A model generated the notes under the pieces. That model saw only the letters and a program-made list of their open reading frames with translations, did not search any database and was not told where the DNA came from. Source: JAKJEP01 sp964580995 (GTDB taxonomy: Bacteria; Planctomycetota; Phycisphaerae; Sedimentisphaerales; SM23-30). From it: 45,648 bases of DNA. The translations under genes were made by a program, and so were the position numbers. Positions 39,435 to 45,648 of this stretch are shown here, piece by piece. The stretch lies in assembly GCA_964580995.1 (NCBI GenBank), contig CAZOMV010000043.1, positions 1 through 45,648 on the forward strand, written 5' to 3'. The stretch's first letter is position 1; every line of letters starts with the position of its first letter.

Positions 39435-41154
39435 TACGAAAAAACCGAACGATATTCTGGAAGAGGCCATCCGGCAGTTGCGGGAGATACCCGTTCCACC
39501 GGGGCCTGCGGAGGCGATTCGGGATACGGTTCTGAAGGCCGGCGCGGCGGATGTACTACCCAAATTCAAAGCCACGTTGGTGGAAAGGATACAAGCCATG
39601 AAGACCATGACCAAAATCGCGGCGGCCCTTCTGATAGCCGCCGGTATTGCGGTATTTATTTTTACGTTTGCCCCGGGCCATAAAAATATTGCCTTTGCGG
39701 AGGTGGTACAGCCCATACTCACGGCCCGGACCGTGGTATTTAATCTGAGTCTGGGCGGAGAAAAGGAAAATTCCCAGCCGGTCCAGATTATGAGCATGGG
39801 AACCAGCCGCATCCGGCAAAATCTGGCCAGCGGTGAGTCCATCGTGATTGATTTTCAGGAATGGAAGGTGCTGGTGCTGGAGTCGGCGGCGAAGAAGGCC
39901 ATGATCATAAAGCTGGACGGGCTGCCCCAGCGGCCGCAGAATTATCTGGCAATGCTGATCAACAATATCAACCTGACCCTGCAATCACCGGAGGTAACCA
40001 TTGAAGAGCTGGAAGAGCAGCAGATCGGCGGCCGGCCGGCCATAGGATATCATGCCTATCGAGGCAATTTGGATATGACCGTATGGGCGGACGCGGAAAC
40101 GAAGATGCCGGTGCGGCTGGTATCCACCTTTGGCCAGGGCAAGGTTGCCTTCAGTGATTTTGAATTTGATGTGGAGATGGATGAATCCCTGTTCAGCATG
40201 GAGATTCCCGAAGGATATACTCTGCGGGAAACACAGTTTGATCTAGCCCATCCGACGGAAGAGGATTTGATCGAAGGGCTGCGTCTGTGGGCCAATTTAT
40301 ATGACGGGGTGTTTCCGCCCAAGCTGGACATGGGCCAGTGGCAGCAGTCGCCGGATAAAATCGAGGGGAAGATGGTGGCGATGAAATTGTCGGAAGAAGA
40401 GATGGTGCAATATGCCCTGAAAGTGGTCCGGGGAATCCTGTTCACCCAGGGATTGAAGGGCCAGTGGGTTTATAACGGCTATGGTGTGAAGCTGGGCGAT
40501 GCGGAAACAGCCGTTTTCTGGTATCAGCCGGAAGGAGCGGCAACCTACCGGGTAATCTACGGCGATTTGACGGTGGAAGAGGTCGCTCCGGAAGACCTGC
40601 CCGAACCGGCTGCCCCCACGAATGAGCAGGCGGCGTTATATCTCCCTTATCAGGATTACGAATTGGTGGGCAAACAAAATGACAACTGGCACATTATCGC
40701 CTCGGGGAATATTGAAGCCCATACGCTGCTGACGCTGCTCAAATGGCCAGAGGACAACGGGATGATGACGATTCGATTCCCGTATGGCGCTGCGAAACTG
40801 CAATCGGTCAATTTCGGGGAACAGGCGATCGGATTTTCGGCAGCGGGGGAGGGGGCCTATGAGCTGACAATCCCTTTTGAAAATTTCCACCAGGATAATG
40901 CCACGATAACCTGCATCTGGACGATGCCGCTGGAAACGTTGGGAAAAAATGAATACGGCTACCAGGTGAAACTGGAATTTCTAATACCGGTGACATATTA
41001 CAAATTAACCGTGACACTGGACCCCGATTGCGGATACATTAACACACATGATCCTTCTCAAAGTGAATTTGTTCCATTTTTCTCCAATTCTGGAACACCG
41101 ACAAACGTAATGGGTACCTGCGTATTAAGTATCCAAAAGCAGGAAAAACCATAA
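39421..41154 (+). CDS. Anti-sigma-like membrane protein with RseB/LolA-like sensor region
   Basis: 577 residues from ATG 39421, preferred over an upstream in-frame GTG (39394) because GAGG lies eight bases before it. A short N-terminal cytoplasmic region (1-60) with LEEAIRQLREIPVPPGP precedes one membrane helix (about 66-84, IAAALLIAAGIAVFIFTF). Outside, residues 90-270 look like the RseB/LolA-type lipoprotein-sorting fold seen in planctomycete regulators (VVQPILTARTVVFNLSL, MTVWADAETKMPVRLV, DFEFDVEMDESLFSMEIPEG). About 300 more residues of unknown beta-rich domains follow. It should bind the sigma factor inside and sense envelope state outside; this rests on position and topology. Confidence 0.72.
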   Translation: MTGDNTKKPNDILEEAIRQLREIPVPPGPAEAIRDTVLKAGAADVLPKFKATLVERIQAMKTMTKIAAALLIAAGIAVFIFTFAPGHKNIAFAEVVQPILTARTVVFNLSLGGEKENSQPVQIMSMGTSRIRQNLASGESIVIDFQEWKVLVLESAAKKAMIIKLDGLPQRPQNYLAMLINNINLTLQSPEVTIEELEEQQIGGRPAIGYHAYRGNLDMTVWADAETKMPVRLVSTFGQGKVAFSDFEFDVEMDESLFSMEIPEGYTLRETQFDLAHPTEEDLIEGLRLWANLYDGVFPPKLDMGQWQQSPDKIEGKMVAMKLSEEEMVQYALKVVRGILFTQGLKGQWVYNGYGVKLGDAETAVFWYQPEGAATYRVIYGDLTVEEVAPEDLPEPAAPTNEQAALYLPYQDYELVGKQNDNWHIIASGNIEAHTLLTLLKWPEDNGMMTIRFPYGAAKLQSVNFGEQAIGFSAAGEGAYELTIPFENFHQDNATITCIWTMPLETLGKNEYGYQVKLEFLIPVTYYKLTVTLDPDCGYINTHDPSQSEFVPFFSNSGTPTNVMGTCVLSIQKQEKP

Positions 41155-41233
41155 AATTTGGGAAAATTTACTAAAAACGAAGTAAAAATTGTAATAATTT
41201 ACCTTTGCCGGCGACTTTATTTACGGTAGAATC

Positions 41234-41267
41234 GTGTCCATCGAAAATTGGTGGACACAGTTTTTTT
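41234..41267 (+). terminator. Rho-independent terminator after the sigma/anti-sigma operon
   Basis: GTGTCCA (41234-41240) pairs with TGGACAC (41252-41258) over an 11-base loop, then AG and seven Ts (41261-41267). It isolates the sigma operon from the membrane-protein/ABC operon. Confidence 0.8.
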
Positions 41268-41303
41268 AAACGACTAAGGTAAATGAATAAACAGGAGGTA
41301 CTG

Positions 41304-41762
41304 ATGAGTGCGGAAAAACGGCCCGGCGGCTTGACGGCATTGGCGGTATTGAATTTTGTCTTTTCGGGTTTCGGCTTTTTGAGCCTGCTCGGTTTTATCG
41401 CCATGTTTGCCTTTATTAACATGGCACCTACCGAAAATATGGATGCCAATGCCAAAGCCCAGATCGAAGCGATGCAAAGCATGGGGGCCTGGCTTTTCAT
41501 CATGATTTTTGTAATGACCATCGTCTCCAGCCTGCTTTTGCTGCTGTCGGGGATCGGCTATATCAAGCAAAAACGGGTCCTGGGCCGGTATCTGGGCAGT
41601 ACCTACGGAATCGTAACCATTCTCAGCAATGTCGTTTCCGGATTCTTTTTTGCCAAGGAACTGGGCGGCGGGTTCAATCTGGGAACCATTATCGGCCTGA
41701 TCTACCCGGTGCTGACTTTGATTCTGGTGAATACTACCTTCAAAGAAGACCTGGTTAATTAA
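41304..41762 (+). CDS. Small polytopic membrane protein, function unknown
   Basis: 152 residues from ATG 41304, because AGGAGGT lies five bases upstream; the in-frame ATG at 41283 has no such site. Four hydrophobic helices are likely: ALAVLNFVFSGFGFLSLLGF, WLFIMIFVMTIVSSLLLLLS, YGIVTILSNVVSGFFF and IIGLIYPVLTLILV. An RPGGLTALAVLNF start is common in a widespread group of uncharacterised small membrane proteins. It lies 27 bases upstream of the ABC permease and probably belongs to the same operon, perhaps as an accessory subunit. Confidence 0.72.
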   Translation: MSAEKRPGGLTALAVLNFVFSGFGFLSLLGFIAMFAFINMAPTENMDANAKAQIEAMQSMGAWLFIMIFVMTIVSSLLLLLSGIGYIKQKRVLGRYLGSTYGIVTILSNVVSGFFFAKELGGGFNLGTIIGLIYPVLTLILVNTTFKEDLVN

Positions 41763-41789
41763 AAGAGCGGCAAACCTCGGAAAATCAAG

Positions 41790-42758
41790 ATGACGATGAA
41801 CCTGAAAACCATTCAAGGCCGCCATATCCGTTTAATCGGCTGGCAGTGGACCCGCAACGCGGTGCGGGGCGGTGGGGGGCTGATTTATCTGCTGGCGGCC
41901 CTGTTTTTCGGGCTGATGGTTGCCCACCTGCTGATTACCCCGATTGAAGGAGTTATCGCCCAGCAGGAAAAGAAAGGCCTGACCGTCAACCGTCAGGACA
42001 CCATTGGGCAAATCGTCGATATGGCCAGGCCCGTGATTGAATGGGCCATATTGGGGACCAAAACCAAAGATGAAATTCTCGAAACGGGAACCCAACCCCA
42101 GCCGCCTTATAACCAAAAAATCGAACCGGAAGATCCCTGGTCGAAGTTCCTGCTGGAGGACCGGCCCGCCATCCTGTCTGTGGTTTTTCTGATTCTGATT
42201 TTCGGGATGCCGTTTTTGATTTCCCTGCTGGCCTTCAATCAGTTTTCCGGCGATGTGCAGAGCCGGGGCCTGCGCTATCTGCTGATCCGTACGGAACGGT
42301 CGAATATTTACGTAGGCCGGTTTCTGGGTACGGCCCTGTTTTCCACCATCGTCATTGCGGCCATTGTCGCGCCCATTACTTTTTATGTAGGGGTCAAACT
42401 AAAAATCTATTCCGCCGGCGCCCTGAGCCTCTGGGGCTTGCAGGGTTTCCTGGCCCTGTCGGTGCAGATGCTCCCTTATATCGCCCTGTGTACTCTGGTC
42501 TCAGCCGTCATCGATTCGCCGTTTCTTTCCCTGATTGTTGACAAACTGATTATCGGCGGCGTTTTGCTCTTTGCCTTTTTGGGCGGTCTGGCCTGGAAGC
42601 CGGCCCAGTATCTCATATATGCCTTACCCTGGGGCCTGCAAAACCATCTGCTCCATCCAGACGCAAGTCACTGGCTGGTGGCCGGCCTGGCGTGTCTGGG
42701 ATACACCGCCGTATTTTTCCTGCTGGGCTATATCCGGTTTCAAAGGCGCGACCTGTAG
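41790..42758 (+). CDS. ABC-2-type transporter permease
   Basis: 322 residues. One N-terminal helix (GLIYLLAALFFGLMVAHLLI) is followed by an external loop of about 90 residues, then about five helices, including FLILIFGMPFLISLLAF, LFSTIVIAAIVAPITFYVG and a C-terminal AVFFLLGYIRFQRRDL. The last motif (F-x-R-R-D) and topology are typical of ABC-2/NatB-like permeases. The conserved phrase GDVQSRGLRYLLIRTERSN after helix 2 is also seen in this group. The ribosome-binding site is weak. The ATPase gene follows after 11 bases. The substrate is unknown. Confidence 0.85.
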   Translation: MTMNLKTIQGRHIRLIGWQWTRNAVRGGGGLIYLLAALFFGLMVAHLLITPIEGVIAQQEKKGLTVNRQDTIGQIVDMARPVIEWAILGTKTKDEILETGTQPQPPYNQKIEPEDPWSKFLLEDRPAILSVVFLILIFGMPFLISLLAFNQFSGDVQSRGLRYLLIRTERSNIYVGRFLGTALFSTIVIAAIVAPITFYVGVKLKIYSAGALSLWGLQGFLALSVQMLPYIALCTLVSAVIDSPFLSLIVDKLIIGGVLLFAFLGGLAWKPAQYLIYALPWGLQNHLLHPDASHWLVAGLACLGYTAVFFLLGYIRFQRRDL

Positions 42759-42769
42759 AGTAAAAAACC

Positions 42770-43762
42770 ATGACGCATACCATCCACATCAAAGGCATCA
42801 CCAAACGATTCGGCAGACTTGTGGCCCTGGATTCGGTATCATTCGAGGTACCGGCCCGCTCCATCTTCGGCCTGCTCGGCCCCAACGGCGCGGGCAAGAC
42901 CACCCTGTTTTCAATTATCGCCAATTTCCTCAAACCGGCCGCCGGCGAGGTGGAAGTGCTGGGCATCGATACTCGTCATATTTCCCAGTTGCAGGGGCGC
43001 ATGAGTATCCTGCCCCAGGACGCCCGGTTTCAGCGGAACGTGCCGATCCTGGAACAACTGGTTTTTTTCCGCCTGCTGGACGGGCAAACCAAAGAACAGG
43101 CCCAAAAAGATGTCCTGGAAACTTTAAAGCTGGTAGGTCTGGAATCGGTCGCCACACGCCGGGTAGGTTCGCTTTCGCATGGCATGATCAAGAGGCTGGG
43201 CATTGCCCAAGCCTTTCTCGGCCAGCCGGAAGTCATTCTGTTCGATGAGCCGACCGCCGGACTCGACCCGGCCAACGCCCGGCAGATCCGCGACCTGATA
43301 AAATTCCTCCAGCAGCGGGCGACGATCATGGTCAGCTCCCACAATATGGCGGAGATTCAGGAACTGTGTGACCACGTCGCGATCCTCAACCACGGCAAAC
43401 TGGTGCTCGCCGGCCCGGTGGACGCCATCACCCGCGCGGGCCGCGAATTCCATATAACCCTCTCGCGGCCCCTGCAGCCGCAGGAACGGGACTCGCTGCA
43501 AATCATCCGGGGCGTCCGCCAGATAAAAGACCTCACCGAAACCGCGGCCCCCCAGCCGACCAGCCCAACCAACCCAACCGGCCCGGCCAATTATCTGGTC
43601 ACTCTTGACCTGACCGATGAAACCCTGCATGAGGATACCGTCCTGGCCGCCTTGCTCCGCCACCTTCTCGACAAAGACATTACTCCCCGCAAAATCACCG
43701 ACGGCCGCAGCCTGGAGACCCATTTTCTGGAACTCACCAACAGTTCCAATCCCCTTTCATAA
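42770..43762 (+). CDS. ABC transporter ATP-binding protein
   Basis: 330 residues. Walker A is GPNGAGKTT (about 40-48), the signature motif is a variant LSHGMIKRLGIAQAF (about 135), Walker B is VILFDEPTAGLDP, and the switch His is in VSSHNMAEIQELC. A C-terminal extension of about 110 residues with a Thr/Pro/Asn-rich linker (SPTNPTGPAN) resembles the regulatory tail of CcmA/DrrA-type ATPases. With the permease upstream it forms a complete ABC-2 half-transporter pair, most likely an exporter. Confidence 0.95.
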   Translation: MTHTIHIKGITKRFGRLVALDSVSFEVPARSIFGLLGPNGAGKTTLFSIIANFLKPAAGEVEVLGIDTRHISQLQGRMSILPQDARFQRNVPILEQLVFFRLLDGQTKEQAQKDVLETLKLVGLESVATRRVGSLSHGMIKRLGIAQAFLGQPEVILFDEPTAGLDPANARQIRDLIKFLQQRATIMVSSHNMAEIQELCDHVAILNHGKLVLAGPVDAITRAGREFHITLSRPLQPQERDSLQIIRGVRQIKDLTETAAPQPTSPTNPTGPANYLVTLDLTDETLHEDTVLAALLRHLLDKDITPRKITDGRSLETHFLELTNSSNPLS

Positions 43763-43783
43763 TATAGATCCGCTGGGGATTTG

Positions 43784-45229
43784 TTATTTCTGCTTTTCCC
43801 GCCAGTTTTTATCGACTGTTACCAGCGGCCAGTCATCCGTGCGGAAGGGCGAAGCGGGCAGATCGGCCTGATTGAATAAATTCGGCACCGCCGCATTCCC
43901 CCAGCCCAGCCGCACCGCAACCGGTTCTTTGACCTGATCGCTGGAAACGACTACAGTATCACCGTCAATCACGGCGCTGGCCGGGACAAAACTCTGATCC
44001 GCGCCAGCTATCGCGAACTCCGTCAGGGTATCCCCTTTAACTGCCAGCCCCCCGCCCACATGATCGAAAAACAGGCGTATCTTGTCCCCTTCCACCTTTA
44101 TGGATTTATACAGCGGCCCGGAATACACGATATCTTTCTTACCGTATGTTTTCGCCAGTGCCCACAGCGCCAGCCGTCTGCCCACCACCTGCTTATTAAT
44201 CGGATGAATCTCATTGACATCCTCAACATCCATTGTCACCACCATCCCCGTATTGGCCGTCGTCAGCGTCATTAGTTGCGCCTCCCGCAGCTCCGCGGAG
44301 ATCGGTTTATCGCCATAACCCACCCAGGGTGAAATCTGCGCGTAATAAAACGGAAACTCCCCCAGCCCCCACGCCTTCCGCCAGCCGTGTATCATCGCCG
44401 GAAACAGCTTGCGATAGGTATTGGCGTTTACGGAATTCGATTCGCCCTGATACCACAGCACCCCGCGAATGCCAAACGGAATAAGCGGCGCGATCATCCC
44501 GTTGTACAAACCGGCCGCACTCATCCGATGATTATTCACACCATACGTAAACAGGGGCAGAAAATCCCCGTCTGACTCCAGCACCTGCCGGCTGCACCAC
44601 GTCTCGATCACCGATCCGCCCGCCGAGGCATGAATCAACCCCACGGGAATTTTAAGTTCATTGTGGATTTCCCGGCCAAAGAAGTAGCCTGTCGCCGAAA
44701 AAGACCCAACTGTTTCCGGGCTGCATTCCATCCAACTGCCCTGACAATCGGCCGCCGGTTCCGACACATCCTGATCCCGAACGGTAAACAACCGAATCTG
44801 AGGATACTTCGCCGCCGCCGCTTCCTGATCCCGGTTGACGACCCCCTTGTTATAACCGCTAATCACCGTCATGGCCATGTTCGACTGCCCGGAGCAAACC
44901 CATACTTCCCCAGCCAGTATATTTTTCAGGGTAATGGTATTTTGTCCGGATACGGTCATTGCAAACGGCCCGCCAGCCGGGGGCGTCTTTACCTTGACCA
45001 TCCACTTGCCATTTTCGTCGGCGGTAGTGGAAACGTCCGCCGGCTGCCAACTGGCCTTCACTTTCACTTGTTCCCCCGGTGCCGCCCAGCCCCAGATCGG
45101 CACTTCCATCTGCTGCTGCACCACCATATTATCACCAATCACCGCGGGCAGCTTCACCTCCGCATGGGAAATCCCGCCGCCGATCAACCAGCACAAAGAA
45201 AGAAGAGCGATCCTGCTTACCTTTTTCAC
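43784..45229 (-). CDS. Secreted sialate O-acetylesterase family (SASA) esterase
   Basis: 481 residues, start GTG at 45229 with AGGAG ten bases upstream. A signal peptide (IALLSLCWLIGGGISHAE) precedes a small beta domain (about 25-105, VIGDNMVVQQQMEVPIWGWA). The SGNH/SASA esterase has the nucleophile Ser116 in VCSGQSNMAM, the block RGVLWYQGESN near 260, and a D-x-x-E-x-H-P segment (DVNEIHPINKQ) for the catalytic Asp/His. It should remove acetyl groups from sialic acid or from plant/algal polysaccharides. Planctomycetes use many such enzymes in glycan breakdown. It converges with the ABC ATPase gene 21 bases away. Confidence 0.93.
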   Translation of the reverse strand: MKKVSRIALLSLCWLIGGGISHAEVKLPAVIGDNMVVQQQMEVPIWGWAAPGEQVKVKASWQPADVSTTADENGKWMVKVKTPPAGGPFAMTVSGQNTITLKNILAGEVWVCSGQSNMAMTVISGYNKGVVNRDQEAAAAKYPQIRLFTVRDQDVSEPAADCQGSWMECSPETVGSFSATGYFFGREIHNELKIPVGLIHASAGGSVIETWCSRQVLESDGDFLPLFTYGVNNHRMSAAGLYNGMIAPLIPFGIRGVLWYQGESNSVNANTYRKLFPAMIHGWRKAWGLGEFPFYYAQISPWVGYGDKPISAELREAQLMTLTTANTGMVVTMDVEDVNEIHPINKQVVGRRLALWALAKTYGKKDIVYSGPLYKSIKVEGDKIRLFFDHVGGGLAVKGDTLTEFAIAGADQSFVPASAVIDGDTVVVSSDQVKEPVAVRLGWGNAAVPNLFNQADLPASPFRTDDWPLVTVDKNWREKQK

Positions 45230-45542
45230 GATTCGTTACTCCTGCTTAAAAAACCTTCAGTTGACGGAACCGCCAAAAGTCGATATTGACTTCCAAAAGC
45301 AGTTCTGGCTCCCCAATAACAAGGGGACGACGAGCTTTTGACGCTGGCGTCTCAGCTAGCAAATTATATCGCCGCCTGCCGGAGGCTTAAAGCGTTAAAT
45401 TCCAGGGTTTTGCCTGCACAACCTGGAAGAACCCAAAAAATTTTCCGGTTGAGAACCAAAAAATATTCTTGACATAAAAGACAAGAAATCGCATAATCAG
45501 GTTGTAGCATATGTCTTTTCTGAGATTTATAAGGAGAAAAAT
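45230..45542. other. Intergenic region between divergent genes
   Basis: 313 bases between the leftward esterase and the rightward pseudopilin gene. Apart from the rightward promoter at 45469 I saw nothing specific: no hairpin with T-tract and no RNA gene. Confidence 0.4.
45469..45497 (+). promoter_or_regulatory. Promoter of the pseudopilin-like gene
   Basis: TTGACA (45469-45474), exactly 17 bases, CATAAT (45492-45497), 46 bases before the ATG, which has AAGGAG eight bases upstream. Confidence 0.75.
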
Positions 45543-45648
45543 ATGCAAAATCTTAATAAAAAAGGATTTACGTTAGTTGAACTGCTCGTCGTTATTGCCA
45601 TTATCGCCATTCTGGTATCAATTCTCATGCCCGCCCTGTCCCGGATGC
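45543..45648 (+). CDS. Prepilin-type N-terminal (type II secretion/type IV pilus pseudopilin-like) protein, cut by window end
   Basis: Only the first 35 codons are inside the window. A short basic leader MQNLNKKG is followed by FTLVELLVVIAIIAIL and SILMPALSR. Prepilin peptidase would cleave after the Gly and methylate the Phe; the conserved Glu5 of the mature form is present. The LVSILMPALSR ending of the helix is characteristic of the very large planctomycete/lentisphaera family of H-X9-DG-type (DUF1559-like) secreted proteins. The remainder of the gene is outside the window. Confidence 0.9.
   Translation, partial: MQNLNKKGFTLVELLVVIAIIAILVSILMPALSRM

Noticed and set aside
41205..41232. Promoter TTGCCG-N16-TAGAAT before the membrane protein/ABC operon
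   Set aside because: It would start transcription inside the arm of the strong terminator at 41234-41267, so the match is more likely chance; the true promoter of that operon is unclear.

Overview
The window looks like chromosomal DNA from an anaerobic or facultative planctomycete of the Phycisphaerae (Sedimentisphaerales-like) group. The evidence is a PEP-CTERM protein, a secreted protein ending in a dockerin-like repeat pair of the kind common in this group, a prepilin-type GFTLVELLVVIAIIAIL protein at the right edge, ECF sigma/anti-sigma pairs with large sensor domains, a tungsten/molybdenum aldehyde ferredoxin oxidoreductase and a B12-dependent ribonucleotide reductase. This placement is inferred from gene content; no rRNA is present. 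I saw no tRNA, CRISPR array, insertion sequence or prophage.

Layout. (1) 1-4300: an AT-rich outer-membrane-barrel-like protein, then a leftward pair made of a sigma-54 activator and an MFS permease. The activator carries a catalytically dead LMW-phosphatase/ArsC-like N-terminal domain and a Cys-rich PAS domain. (2) 4400-14450: a surface-polysaccharide block with a GT2 polyprenol-phosphate sugar synthase, a GT-C membrane transferase, a PEP-CTERM protein behind a structured leader with a terminator, a GT4, an asparagine-synthase-type amidotransferase and two tandem paralogous GT4s. (3) 14700-20500: topA, then aldehyde ferredoxin oxidoreductase overlapping an ACT-domain malic enzyme. (4) 20500-24400, leftward: enolase, an FtsB/DivIC-like protein, a histidine-kinase remnant and a secreted C39-like protease. 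(5) 24500-26300: phosphatidylserine decarboxylase and phosphatidylserine synthase. (6) 26400-30400: ECF sigma, anti-sigma, STN-domain protein, protein-isoaspartate methyltransferase and LysM lipoprotein. (7) 30400-35300: a leftward SpoIIE-type phosphatase and rightward nrdJ, with a 618-base gap holding a promoter and a leftward terminator-like hairpin. (8) 35400-38700: JAMM protein, small membrane protein, HDAC-family deacetylase, DUF2905 protein and dockerin-type secreted protein. (9) 38900-43760: ECF sigma and large anti-sigma/sensor, then a membrane protein and an ABC-2 permease/ATPase pair. (10) 43780-45648: a leftward sialate O-acetylesterase and the start of a pseudopilin-like gene.

How they fit together: much of the window serves the cell envelope (polysaccharide, phospholipid, LysM, secretion and envelope-type sigma systems), mixed with housekeeping and fermentative metabolism. 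The least explained items are the dead-phosphatase sigma-54 activator, the PEP-CTERM leader RNA, the kinase remnant fused in frame behind the FtsB-like stop, and the terminator/promoter overlap in the nrdJ upstream region. No single complete novel system could be demonstrated from the sequence alone.
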